From Dehalococcoidales bacterium (lineage in GTDB: Bacteria > Chloroflexota > Dehalococcoidia > Dehalococcoidales > UBA3254), in assembly GCA_016926695.1 (NCBI GenBank), contig JAFGOB010000075.1, positions 1 to 13,345 of the forward strand: a stretch of DNA of 13,345 nt, written 5' to 3'. How positions within the stretch are numbered: position 1 is the stretch's first letter; every line of letters begins with the position of its first letter. Position numbers and translations under genes: made by a program. A model generated the notes under the pieces. It saw only the letters and a list, made by a program, of their open reading frames with translations. It made no database searches and was not told the origin of the DNA. Positions 5,753 through 12,860 of the stretch are shown piece by piece.

Positions 5753-7753
5753 CTAGTTCATCACGGCAAGGTGAATGATTAACGGAGTAGCCCCACCGCC
5801 GTAGTGATATTCGTCGTCATCCAGATTATGAATATCAATGACGATGCTGTACCCGGTTGACACGAGACCAGTGGGATGGTCGGGGGGTATGGTAATCGTC
5901 ATGCTGGGATTGTTAACCGGGCCGTCCTTGGTGTCCCAGTAGCTCTCTTTGAACACAGGGACGCGGTTTCCCCAATCTTCCGAGTTGGTAAATCTAAGAT
6001 TGGTTACATTGCATTCCAGTTCGACAACGATACCATCTTTGCTCCAGGGAAATTGCAAGTCCAAGCCAAACATGTCTCTTACCGTGGCTTCCTGGACCAC
6101 CGTGAACGGCTGCCGGGAGAGGAGAGAGAACTCGACATCCACGGTAAAATCGTCGTTGTATACTTTGGTCGTCCACTTTTTGTTGTACGGCTGAACGTCG
6201 AATTCTTCTCCTATGACCAGGGTCACGGAGCAGTCACTCGGCGCGCGATTTGTTACTAGGAAAAAGAGGTAGTTGCCGTCCTTGACCATAAGCTTGACGG
6301 GGTTATGGTCAAGGCGCCCGTATTCGATCAGGCTGGAGCGGTTCTGATCTTCGGCGAGGATGTACCGTACGTCCACTCCGGAGGTTGGTTCTAAGGCTCT
6401 GACCGGGATCTCGAACTCTTTGGATGCCGGTCCCGTTATCTTGACACCGGTCACCGAGGCGGCATAGTTCCTGCCGGCGCTAGCCGGTGATGACAACGCG
6501 CTGTTATCACCGAGTTCCAGCTCAAGTTTTTCCGCTGCGAGTTCGTCGTATATGGCCGAGCCGTTGTTTTCCGTCTTTATCGTATTCTCGAAAATGGCAC
6601 TGTAGGCGAACTCTTGGTAAAGCTCCGGCAGGGACTTCCCATTGGATTTGCAATAGGTCGCCAGATTCTCGAGCGCACTTCCGGAATTGGTCATGACATA
6701 AATGAACATTTCCTTGAAACTCAGACCGGAGTCCACCAGGAACTTGATGAAATGGGCGGTCTGGTAAGTATGGTATGTCTCGGAATCGTTTATGCCGCTC
6801 TTGAAGTAGGCTGGCTTGAGCCTTTCAGAAAGGCCGTTGCTCGTGGCAATATGAGCCGCGGCATAATCCGCGGTGGCTTCCATCCACCACCGGTCCATGG
6901 CCATGGAACCGAAACTCATATACTGGTTCTGCACAGCGTGAAAAAGCTCGTGGGCGGAGACTTTATGGAGTTCGTTTTCGTCGATATACGTGACCGGGAT
7001 TTCGATGTTCTTGGAAAACCAGCCCCACTCGGCCTCCTTATCGGCGCCCCAGTCGTCGATATAGACCCTGGTGTGCTCGGGCAGCTTGAAACCGAGGTCT
7101 TCGTACGCTTCGTAGGCGTCGTAAAGCCCGGTCCTGACTATGGTGGCGTACTCATAAATCGGATCACCGGACACAGCCGGGCCTATCAGCGGCGCCTTGG
7201 CGTCCTTGTTGAAGTAGATGGTAAAGTGGGGCGCGGTTAAGGTGATGTTCTGCTCTTCCTTGACGAACATAGACCAAAGGCTGAGGTGGTCCGTTTTCAC
7301 AGTCAGTTTGGCGTCTAACTCGTCAAGGTCGTAATCGACTTCCTGCCATTCGCCATATGTCTCGTTGAAATAAGCGACGGTTATCTGGTCCCCGGCTTCC
7401 GCTTCACCGTCGAGGATGGAGGGGTCGTAGGTGAACTCCAGCGTCAGTTCTTTATCGAATGTATCAACACCGGTTGTGGAAATGTCATACAGGCTCACCG
7501 GAGCGAACCCGCTGAAGCTGAAATCCCGGAGCTGGTCGATCTCCTCGATGGCTACCTTCGTGCCTTCGGTGAGAGTGTTCCCGGGAATGGTCAATACCAC
7601 CCTGCCTTCTAGGTTCACGGTGTATTCCCTGTCCGGGGACGAAACGGTTACCGACGGCCCGGAAGGAGCTTCCTCCGAAGAACAGGAAACCAGTGGGAGA
7701 GAGCCAACTAGGCAAACCATGGCTAGAAGCAGGACAATGATTCTCGTTTTCAT
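5753..7753 (-). CDS. Secreted lipoprotein with gluzincin metallopeptidase domain
   Basis: 666 aa from the ATG at 7753, chosen because a classic lipoprotein signal follows: basic MKTR, a hydrophobic stretch, and lipobox LVSC with the modified Cys near residue 24. GAGGAG lies about 9 bp upstream. A longer frame to 7861 would bury the signal. After a Ser/Pro-rich linker comes a ZU5-like beta domain (about 35-170: GRVVLTIPGNTLTEGTKV through TDHLSLWSMF). Then a metallopeptidase domain has HELFH at 268-272 (zinc ligands and catalytic Glu) and WWMEATADYAA with Glu292 as third ligand, the gluzincin pattern HExxH plus ExxA[D]. The C-terminal half is beta-rich and not recognised. It likely acts outside the membrane on peptides or proteins. 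It stands alone, its GC content is visibly higher than that of the element to its left, and a hairpin follows it. Confidence 0.85.
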   Translation of the reverse strand: MKTRIIVLLLAMVCLVGSLPLVSCSSEEAPSGPSVTVSSPDREYTVNLEGRVVLTIPGNTLTEGTKVAIEEIDQLRDFSFSGFAPVSLYDISTTGVDTFDKELTLEFTYDPSILDGEAEAGDQITVAYFNETYGEWQEVDYDLDELDAKLTVKTDHLSLWSMFVKEEQNITLTAPHFTIYFNKDAKAPLIGPAVSGDPIYEYATIVRTGLYDAYEAYEDLGFKLPEHTRVYIDDWGADKEAEWGWFSKNIEIPVTYIDENELHKVSAHELFHAVQNQYMSFGSMAMDRWWMEATADYAAAHIATSNGLSERLKPAYFKSGINDSETYHTYQTAHFIKFLVDSGLSFKEMFIYVMTNSGSALENLATYCKSNGKSLPELYQEFAYSAIFENTIKTENNGSAIYDELAAEKLELELGDNSALSSPASAGRNYAASVTGVKITGPASKEFEIPVRALEPTSGVDVRYILAEDQNRSSLIEYGRLDHNPVKLMVKDGNYLFFLVTNRAPSDCSVTLVIGEEFDVQPYNKKWTTKVYNDDFTVDVEFSLLSRQPFTVVQEATVRDMFGLDLQFPWSKDGIVVELECNVTNLRFTNSEDWGNRVPVFKESYWDTKDGPVNNPSMTITIPPDHPTGLVSTGYSIVIDIHNLDDDEYHYGGGATPLIIHLAVMN

Positions 7754-7918
7754 GCGCACGTGCTCCTCGTGAGTTAGTAATAAGCTGGAATCGGATTTCC
7801 GAGGGGCCGGAAACCGCGGATACCACACTTCAATCTTACGAGATGGCTGAGCGCGCAGCAATCCCGTTTAGAGAAGAGCCGGGTTAGAAAAATGTTAGAA
7901 AAACGGAAGTGGGAAAAA

Positions 7919-7950
7919 TGGTCGGGGCGCCCGGATTCGAACCGATGTCC
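7919..7950 (-). pseudogene. 3' stump of a tRNA gene, probably tRNA-Pro
   Basis: Read on the minus strand, this is a T-arm (CGGTTCGAATCCG), an acceptor 3' strand CGCCCCG (7929-7923), discriminator A and CCA (7921-7919), followed by a T-rich stretch as after a real tRNA. The implied C1:G72 pair and CGGGG acceptor are typical of bacterial tRNA-Pro. No anticodon or D arm can be found upstream; the sequence changes to the 46-bp repeat at 7953. Displaced tRNA 3' ends of this kind mark integration or excision scars. Translated on the plus strand it gives GRPDSNR, a familiar false peptide from antisense tRNA genes, so no protein should be called here. Confidence 0.75.
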
Positions 7951-7952
7951 TT

Positions 7953-7998
7953 CTAAACCCCATGTAAGCCCTAAAAAAGGCGGAGGCCGCTTGCCTCC
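7953..7998 (-). terminator. Terminator hairpin within direct repeat copy B
   Basis: Second copy of the 46-bp segment at 5523-5568, 45 of 46 bases identical and in the same orientation. On the minus strand the GGAGGC/GCCTCC stem is followed by CGCC and six T's, so it can terminate the minus-strand transcript ending at 8163. It abuts the tRNA stump. From 7999 to 8162 I see only AT-rich sequence without a gene. Confidence 0.7.
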
Positions 7999-8162
7999 AT
8001 TTCGGAGTTTATTTTACTCGTGTTTTTTCTTCCATGTCAGAAAGAAAGAATATTGGATGTTTGTTCATTTTAGACGTAGCTTCGAATAAATATCAATTGA
8101 TATGTATCGATCCTTATTTCAACCCCCCTTTATTAGGACTATAGAAGTTATTCAGATTGCGA

Positions 8163-8759
8163 TTATTGAGCCGGTTTCACCTTATCTAAATTTATATTTG
8201 ATTCGCGGTTCAGATACTCTTTTGTGGAAACGACATTGATGATTCTTTGGGAAGAATCATCCATCAATAGACGACGTACTTCTTTCTGTTCTCTTAATGA
8301 TTGAGATACGCTGAACTTCATCATATTTCCTTCAGAATCATGTACCTCATCTCCATTTTCCAAATCAATATCCCAGCAAACGATAGTATTAACCTGCGAA
8401 AAGGGATGATTGAATCTGGTGCGTAATATCGTAGTAAACTTGATAAACCTGCTTTCTGCCTCAGACGGTGGTCCAGGTAGAACCGACATAGGCTCCTCCT
8501 TTTTTTCTTTCTCTGTCTCGTTGAGGGAGGGTTCGACGGCGGGTTTAAAGTTGTCTATTGGATTTTCAAAGAGCTGTGCAATGGCCACTAATTCCTCAGA
8601 TTTTTCCTCTTCATGATTGACGGGAGAAACGGTAAGAGGAAGGCTGAAATATCGTTCTATTTTCCAGAAAAGGAATATTATGAGATACCCCAGACCGATA
8701 CCGGTAGCAATTATGCCGAGGATGGAAATGACCCAGACCCAAATGGGCATATCAATCAT
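8163..8759 (-). CDS. Single-pass membrane protein of unknown function
   Basis: 198 aa from the ATG at 8759, which has GGAGG 6 bp upstream; a TTG start at 8819 would lack a site. One strong membrane helix near the N-terminus (about residues 5-31: WVWVISILGIIATGIGLGYL and on to FLFWK) is followed by a positively charged KIER, so the bulk is probably cytoplasmic. A low-complexity Glu/Lys/Pro stretch (about 50-95) leads to a globular C-terminal domain (about 100-198) with FIKFTTILRTRFNHPF and WDIDLENGDEVHDSEGN. No family recognised. It lies about 100 bp downstream of the coiled-coil gene on the same strand, with no obvious terminator between, so they are probably one operon. Confidence 0.75.
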   Translation of the reverse strand: MIDMPIWVWVISILGIIATGIGLGYLIIFLFWKIERYFSLPLTVSPVNHEEEKSEELVAIAQLFENPIDNFKPAVEPSLNETEKEKKEEPMSVLPGPPSEAESRFIKFTTILRTRFNHPFSQVNTIVCWDIDLENGDEVHDSEGNMMKFSVSQSLREQKEVRRLLMDDSSQRIINVVSTKEYLNRESNINLDKVKPAQ

Positions 8760-8861
8760 CAGATACCTCCATGCGGCTTGTGTCCAAAGAGCCAGCAGGA
8801 ATTCCCATCTGCTGAGCAACCCAATCTAGTAATAGACTAACGTTAATCGCCTGCGTTGAAT

Positions 8862-9389
8862 CTAGAATGCATCCCTGATTGCTTGTCGGAATCGGTCAAA
8901 TTCTTCACGCCGGATGTAATCTTCGCTTTGCTGAGCCATCTTTTCTTCGTTTTCAGCTTTGTATGCTTCGAGTTCATCCTTGGTGGCAACGAGATACATT
9001 ACTTGATCTCGCTCGGTAGTCAGTTCACCACGTAGCCTTTCAATCTCTTCGGATAACGCGGAAATCTTCTCGCCATTTTCGTCCTTACCGATTTCCAAAC
9101 CTGTAGCTTCGATGAAATTTCCGAAAGCTAGCATCATTGCTTTGAAGCTTGTTTTGAGCTCTTCGAATTCTGGTACTGGTGCGGACATTGTCATCCGTTT
9201 ATCGCCTGTAACGATATCCACTCTGGTGGTCTCTTCCTCTGGGGTTGTGGTTGTCTCAAGTTGCAGATCCGCCTCCTCCTCTGAAACGGGTTGTTCAATC
9301 TTTTGTTCTTCCAGTTCGGAATTAGGCTCTTGAGTTTCACGATTTAATTCCTCGTTCATAGAAGCGATTGGCTCTCTCTCCTCGACCAT
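8862..9389 (-). CDS. Acidic coiled-coil protein of unknown function
   Basis: 175 aa, no signal peptide or membrane helix. The first about 60 residues are disordered and very rich in Glu, Gln and Thr (SEEEADLQLETTTTPEEE). A helical segment (about 78-100, FEELKTSFKAMMLAFGNFIE) is followed by a coiled coil (about 110-165) of ISALSEEIERLRGELTTERD type. The start is well fixed: AAAAGGAGG lies 9 bp upstream of the ATG, and a near-consensus promoter lies at 9443-9471. Probably an oligomeric scaffold or partner of the membrane protein encoded downstream; that pairing rests on position only. Confidence 0.8.
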   Translation of the reverse strand: MVEEREPIASMNEELNRETQEPNSELEEQKIEQPVSEEEADLQLETTTTPEEETTRVDIVTGDKRMTMSAPVPEFEELKTSFKAMMLAFGNFIEATGLEIGKDENGEKISALSEEIERLRGELTTERDQVMYLVATKDELEAYKAENEEKMAQQSEDYIRREEFDRFRQAIRDAF

Positions 9390-9442
9390 GATGATTATCC
9401 TCCTTTTAAAAATGAGGTTTTACGTAAAAAAGATGTAAATGA

Positions 9443-9471
9443 AATGTACTCTTTACGATAGTATTTGTCAA
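9443..9471 (-). promoter_or_regulatory. Sigma-70 promoter of the coiled-coil gene
   Basis: On the minus strand TTGACA (9471-9466) is followed by a 17-bp spacer and TACATT (9448-9443). The -35 is perfect, the spacing ideal and the -10 matches 4 of 6. It lies about 55 bp upstream of the ATG at 9389. The rest of the intergenic stretch 9390-9629 is AT-rich with no other feature I can support. Confidence 0.75.
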
Positions 9472-9629
9472 TTCATGAAAATATGTTCCTAAAAATCTTT
9501 TCGTAATCAGGTAAAATCCAAGCGAAAAGTCACCACTATACAAAGTAAAGTATTATTTCAAGTGGAGTTCGACTTTAATGGTGAAAAAACCGAGCATAAT
9601 TACTGGCCGGCTTTCCTCTTTGGATCAAA

Positions 9630-10328
9630 CTAAAAAGACTCTATCGGAAGTGGTAGTGGGACGTCTTTCGTATACAAACAAGAACACGTTGCATCAAACT
9701 GCCGCAGACGGCAATAGCACCATCCTCTTGCGCAGCATAAATCAGGAGATAATGGACGTAACTGCTCAGCTTTATCATAATCGCTGATAGCGACTTCGTA
9801 TTCTCCTAACGCGCTATAGACATTGCCGCGGTTGAAATATGCTTCAGCCCCTTCGGGATCCAGTTCAATCGCGGTAGAACAATCGCCAAGAGCATCTTGA
9901 TAATTACCCAAGGCATTATAATCTTTTGCTCTATTTATATAGGCATCTTCCAGGTTGGGATTGATGCCTATCGCAGTCTCATAATCCCTGATAGCCTGGG
10001 TAAGTTTACCCAATTCATCGTACGCACACCCGCGGTTGTAATATGCTTCCGTATCGGCGGGTGCCAAGTCGATTGCTTTTGAGTATTCTTGTATAGCCAT
10101 TTTGTTTTTACCCATTTTATGAAAGACCCAATCGCGGTTAACATAGGCATCATTGAGCAGAGGGTTCAGGTGAATGGCTTTGGTGTAATTTTCCAGCGCT
10201 TTTTTGAAATTACCCCAATTGGTATGTATATAACCACGATCATCATAAGCATCAGCATATCCGGGGTTTTTAACGATTAATTCATTATATTGTTCTAATG
10301 CTTCTTTTAGTTGGCTTTCAGAAAACAT
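9630..10328 (-). CDS. Tetratricopeptide repeat protein
   Basis: 232 aa made almost wholly of TPR units: five full 34-residue repeats (about residues 23-192), each of the form AY-x-NRG-x-x-Y-x2-LG-x2-x-x-AI-x-DY-x-KAI-x-L-x-P, with a half repeat at each end. TPR stacks bind peptides or proteins; there is no attached enzymatic domain and no signal peptide. The C-terminal tail is Cys-rich (DLCCARGWCYCRLRQFDATC). The start is uncertain: the ATG at 10328 follows directly on the U-run of a terminator hairpin, with no Shine-Dalgarno site beside it, and the frame stays open upstream for about 75 bases. The protein may be 5'-truncated, or its translation may depend on the upstream RNA. Confidence 0.8.
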   Translation of the reverse strand: MFSESQLKEALEQYNELIVKNPGYADAYDDRGYIHTNWGNFKKALENYTKAIHLNPLLNDAYVNRDWVFHKMGKNKMAIQEYSKAIDLAPADTEAYYNRGCAYDELGKLTQAIRDYETAIGINPNLEDAYINRAKDYNALGNYQDALGDCSTAIELDPEGAEAYFNRGNVYSALGEYEVAISDYDKAEQLRPLSPDLCCARGWCYCRLRQFDATCSCLYTKDVPLPLPIESF

Positions 10329-10330
10329 AA

Positions 10331-10354
10331 AAACCGACCTACGAAGGTCGGTTT
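10331..10354 (-). terminator. Intrinsic terminator immediately before TPR ATG
   Basis: AAACCGACCT (minus 10354-10345) pairs perfectly with AGGTCGGTTT (10340-10331) around a TCGT loop, and the run TTTTT leads straight into the ATG at 10328. A 10-bp perfect stem plus a U-run is a strong intrinsic terminator. Its placement two bases from a start codon is unusual. Confidence 0.8.
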
Positions 10355-10420
10355 CACCATTGGCTCCCTGCCATCTAGGTGACCAGATACGGGTGGCAGT
10401 TCATCGCTCCCTGTAATGGT
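10331..10420 (-). ncRNA. Candidate structured RNA / cis-regulatory leader
   Basis: On the minus strand a nested fold can be drawn. P1 is ACCATT (10420-10415) with AATGGT (10361-10356). P2 is CTGCCA (10399-10394) with TGGCAG (10373-10368). P3 is ATCT/AGAT (10388-10385 and 10376-10373) around GGTCACCT. CAGGGAGC occurs on the 5' side of the internal loop (10412-10405) and again on the 3' side (10370-10363). A 10-bp terminator stem follows. Aptamer-like fold, terminator, then the TPR start codon is the order seen in riboswitches, though a small terminated RNA is equally possible. I recognise no known RNA family and find no clear alternative anti-terminator pairing. Confidence 0.5.
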
Positions 10421-10579
10421 TCACATATATAATTAAGCTAATTATGTATACCATGACCGATAATGGGATTATAATGGGAATTTATAAACATTTGGTTAGA
10501 AAAGTTAGGATAGACAAAACATATCAACAAGAACACTGTAATCGCTTTGGCTAAATGGCTACTTAATACCCATCTAAAC

Positions 10580-10620
10580 CCTTGTCCTAACAGACAAACA
10601 AAGGTAAGATTAGGGCAAGG
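10580..10620. terminator. Hairpin downstream of the flavin-reductase-like remnant
   Basis: CCTTGTCCTAA (10580-10590) pairs with TTAGGGCAAGG (10610-10620), with one G-U wobble, around a 19-base loop. CTTTT follows on the plus strand and GGGTTT on the minus. It lies 50 bp past the end of the minus-strand remnant at 10670. From 10421 to 10579 I see nothing else that can be supported. Confidence 0.5.
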
Positions 10621-10669
10621 CTTTTAAACTTATCTACCCCAAGTTTTACCAAGTTTTCACGCGTGGTTT

Positions 10670-10921
10670 TCAGATAGAAGGCTTCTTCTTGCCTCCAAAT
10701 TTGAGCTTGATCACCAGCCGCATGAACTTCAGTTTCGGAACACCATATCCTCATACTATAAAAATCATCTGAGTGCAGCGTGCGGAAGGGGAAGTTAAAC
10801 CAACTAAATTGCTTTTCAATCGAGAAAGGTTCAATTTGAGTAAAGTATTACCCTTACCATTATAGCTAGCGAGTAAAGAAACTACTTTACGGTTGAAGCT
10901 AAATATATTTTTTTCCTTCAT
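10670..10921 (-). pseudogene. Decayed remnant, flavodoxin-fold reductase-like N-terminus
   Basis: Three minus-strand frames together read like one eroded gene. From the ATG at 10921 comes NRKVVSLLASYNGKGNT, which resembles the N-terminal flavin-binding loop of NADPH-dependent FMN reductases (KVV-x-L-x-AS-x-GNT). Another frame gives FTQIEPFSIEKQFSWFNFPF and on to DDFYSMR. After a shift near 10752, GVPKLKFMRLVIKL ends at the TGA at 10670-10672. Amino-acid composition is protein-like in each piece, but no frame is open throughout, so at least two indels or internal deletions must have occurred. The family assignment rests on a short motif; the C-terminal part is not recognised. Confidence 0.4.
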
Positions 10922-11000
10922 GCAGTGTGGGAGGGTTTAATCCTATTTTAAGTAAAACTGCCATTTTAGGACATCGTATCTATGATTCTACCTTGTATAT

Positions 11001-11122
11001 TCAATCCACATTGAGGATCACCAATACTACTATAGTGACGATGATGGCGAAAAAAAATATAAACCAAGCAACACTTGCTACTCGAGGGTTTATTTGCTCT
11101 TCAAGTTGTTGGCTTGTAAATC
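11001..11122 (-). pseudogene. C-terminal fragment of a small membrane protein
   Basis: Open on the minus strand from the left edge of the IS to a TGA at 11001-11003. It reads FTSQQLEEQINPRVASVAWF then a very hydrophobic helix (FFFAIIVTIVVLVILNVD). This is a plausible C-terminal membrane anchor with a short amphipathic lead-in. Its start has been removed by the IS or a deletion, as a stop codon is met at the junction. The family is not recognised. Confidence 0.4.
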
Positions 11123-11168
11123 GTCAGGGGAAATGGGACACAATCGAGACATAAGTTAATGGACGCTT
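11123..11168 (+). repeat. Left terminal inverted repeat of the IS
   Basis: Aligns base for base with the reverse complement of 12607-12652: shared GTCAG, GGGACAC at the same offset, and TAAnGGACnCTT at the inner end. The GGGACAC/GGACnCTT motif appears twice within each end, probably paired transposase-binding sites. Confidence 0.7.
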
Positions 11169-11227
11169 GAGGGAGTTGTCCCTGCTCCGATGAAGAAGTA
11201 AAGTAACGGATGAAAAGGAGCAGGAAA

Positions 11228-11641
11228 ATGACCCAGGGGATAGACAATATCTGGCAAGCTGCAGCCAGGACTCAGCAAACAAAGCAACTTATCCGGGATA
11301 TCAAGCGTATCACCCGCCGCAAGTTCACCGCCGAAGAGAAGATCCGCATTGTGTTGGAAGGTTTTCGGAGTAACACTCCCATTCGGGACCTCTGCCGTCG
11401 TGAAGGCATCAAGCCGAGCACCTACTATACCTGGCTGAAAGACTTCATGGAAGCCGGTAAAGAGAGACTCACCAGGGATATCAGCCGCGATGCCACCAAG
11501 GCCGAGATCCAGGAGCTCAAGCGTGATAATGCCAGGTTGAAAACGCTGGTAGCCGCGCTTTCTCTCCAGGTGCATGTTCTGAAAAAACAGCGCCCCCCGA
11601 CCTCGAATAAAGGGAAGGTACAGGCGAGTGAGCGCTGTTGA
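11228..11641 (+). CDS. IS3-family OrfA (HTH transposase subunit)
   Basis: 137 aa from the ATG at 11228, preceded by AAAAGGAG; an ATG 18 bp upstream has no site. It has the OrfA helix-turn-helix (FTAEEKIRIVLEGFRSNTPI, RREGIKPSTYYTWLKDF) that binds the IS ends, followed by a C-terminal leucine-zipper-like coiled coil (IQELKRDNARLKTLVAALSL). It overlaps orfB by 14 bp. orfB is in the +1 frame relative to orfA, not the -1 frame used in classical IS3 frameshifting. Here a separate GTG start with GGAAGG upstream probably gives coupled re-initiation. Confidence 0.9.
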   Translation: MTQGIDNIWQAAARTQQTKQLIRDIKRITRRKFTAEEKIRIVLEGFRSNTPIRDLCRREGIKPSTYYTWLKDFMEAGKERLTRDISRDATKAEIQELKRDNARLKTLVAALSLQVHVLKKQRPPTSNKGKVQASERC

Positions 11642-12608
11642 GAAGAACGAAATACTGGCTCTGGTTGCGGATGCGGGATTGCCGCGGCGAAAAGCCCTGG
11701 AGCACCTTGGACTTCCCAGAAGCACTTATTACCAGTGGCTGAAGCGACCGGGCGATGGCAGGCTACAGGACAAAAAGGGAGGCTCTGCGATACCCTGGAA
11801 CAAATTGAAACCTGTAGAAGCAGCGAGGATATTAGCCACGGCGCGGGCCTCTCCGGAGCTATCCTGCCGGCATCTGGCCCTGCGGATAGTTGATAGTGAA
11901 AGGTGGTATGTATCAGAGAGCACCGTCTTCCGAATCCTGAAGCAGGAAGGCCTGATCAAACCTGCCGAGGTGATTGGTTTCAAGGCGGGGAAGGAATATC
12001 ACCGCAAGACAAAGAGACCGAATGAGCTTTGGGCTACCGATTGCTCCCATATCAGGGTATTCGATTAGGGATGGTGTTACTTGGTGACGGTGATGGACGA
12101 CTACAGCCGTTTCATACTGACCTGGGAGCTTAAGTCAGACATGGTCGCAGCCTCCCTTATCGACGTCGTCCAGAAGGCAGTGGACGCCACCGGGATGACG
12201 GATATACCGGTGGAAAATCGGACCGTGCTGCTCTCCGACAATGGCGCCGGCTATATCTCCCGGCAGTTTGGCGAATACCTGAGGCTTGTAGGCGTAAGGC
12301 ATATAGTCTCCTCTCCCTACCATCCCCAGACTAACGGCAAGATCGAGAGATACCACCGCAGCCTCAAAGGCGAAATAAACCAGGTGCCCTAGGACATGCC
12401 GAGCGAATTAGAGAAGGCGATAGCTGCCTTTATCGAGTACTACAACTACCAGCGCTACCACGAGGGTCTGGGTGATGTGACGCCCTACGATGTTTATACC
12501 GGCAGGAATCTCGAAACACTGAGGAAAAGGAAGGAGGTCAAGAACAGGACCTTAGAGGAAAGAAGGGACTATAATAGGGCTGCCAGGGAGCAGGACAATC
12601 TCCAATAA
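11628..12608 (+). pseudogene. IS3-family OrfB transposase with two in-frame amber codons
   Basis: Read from GTG at 11628, one frame runs 326 codons to a TAA at 12606-12608 but holds TAG at 12066-12068 and at 12390-12392. The pieces form a normal OrfB: an HTH_21-like region (LPRRKALEHLGLPRSTYYQW), then the DDE integrase core with first Asp in ELWATDCSH, second Asp in LLSDNGAGY and Glu in NGKIERYHRS. The tail is YNYQRYHEGLGDVTPYDVY. All catalytic residues and the frame are preserved, so the nonsense changes look recent. In both places Tyr would be natural for the family (VFD-Y-GWCYLVTV, VP-Y-DMPSELE), a single-base change from TAC/TAT. The first stop precedes two of the three catalytic acids, so no active enzyme is expected without readthrough. 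Confidence 0.85.
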
Positions 12609-12668
12609 GTGTCCGTTATCTCAAGTGGCTAAAGTGTCCCACTTTCGCTGACTACATACATATTTTTT

Positions 12669-12860
12669 TTATATTTCAGGATCACGCGAAGGTTAACCGG
12701 TTATCTCATCACGGGCGTGTAAATGCACCATTGTAATGCCGATTTCTACCGCTTCACGAACGTCATCCACAATTTCCTTTATCGTTAATGGAACATGTTT
12801 TGTCATTTGCTTTGTGGGTATCATGCCGGTTGGAGCAAGATTCAATATAGCATTCATCAT
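12669..12860 (-). pseudogene. N-terminal fragment of BKACE / DUF849 beta-keto acid cleavage enzyme
   Basis: From the ATG at 12860 the minus strand encodes 55 residues including NLAPTGMIPTKQMTKHVPLT and MVHLHARDEITG, the hallmark start of the beta-keto acid cleavage enzyme family. HLH supplies the two zinc-ligand histidines. A TAA (12693-12695) stands where the family usually has Glu, after which PSRDPEI continues in the same frame, followed by another TAA where Tyr is usual. About 200 further residues are absent; the IS right end begins 17 bp on. Members condense beta-keto acids with acetyl-CoA to give acetoacetate and a CoA ester, the best known being lysine fermentation's 3-keto-5-aminohexanoate enzyme. 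The substrate cannot be told from this piece. Confidence 0.75.

Larger units (their letters stand above)
11123..12652 (+). mobile_element. IS3-family insertion sequence, probably inactive
   Basis: About 1.53 kb with orfA and orfB in IS3 arrangement and imperfect terminal inverted repeats. The conserved inner end is TGGGACAC (11134) and GTGTCCCA (12634-12641), giving the TG...CA termini usual for IS3. Similarity continues outward to GTCAG (11123) and CTGAC (12648-12652), so the exact boundary is uncertain. I see no target-site duplication at either choice, which suggests a later deletion. The gene fragments on its two sides are different genes, in agreement with that. Its GC content is higher than that of its flanks. 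orfB carries two nonsense codons. Confidence 0.85.

Noticed and set aside
6614..7240. 208-codon plus-strand ORF opposite the lipoprotein gene
   Set aside because: It is antisense to a gene with clear signal peptide and catalytic motifs; the composition shows no family features.
5523..7998. The 46-bp repeat as the attL/attR pair of the tRNA-Leu integrase
   Set aside because: Neither copy matches the tRNA-Leu 3' end, and the integrase lies outside the interval they bracket.
7892..8089. Plus-strand ORF beginning with GRPDSNR
   Set aside because: The peptide arises from the antisense of a tRNA T-arm/acceptor and a terminator repeat; it is a well-known kind of false ORF.
9578..9787. Plus-strand 69-codon ORF at the end of the TPR gene
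   Set aside because: Overlaps the TPR coding region in antisense and has no RBS or recognisable feature.
11156..11725. 189-codon minus-strand ORF opposite the IS genes
   Set aside because: Shadow of orfA/orfB, which carry recognisable transposase motifs on the plus strand.
12066..12392. Pyrrolysine decoding of the two TAG codons
   Set aside because: TAG ends at least three other genes here (161, 5753, 8862) and the expected residue is Tyr, so ordinary nonsense mutation is more likely.
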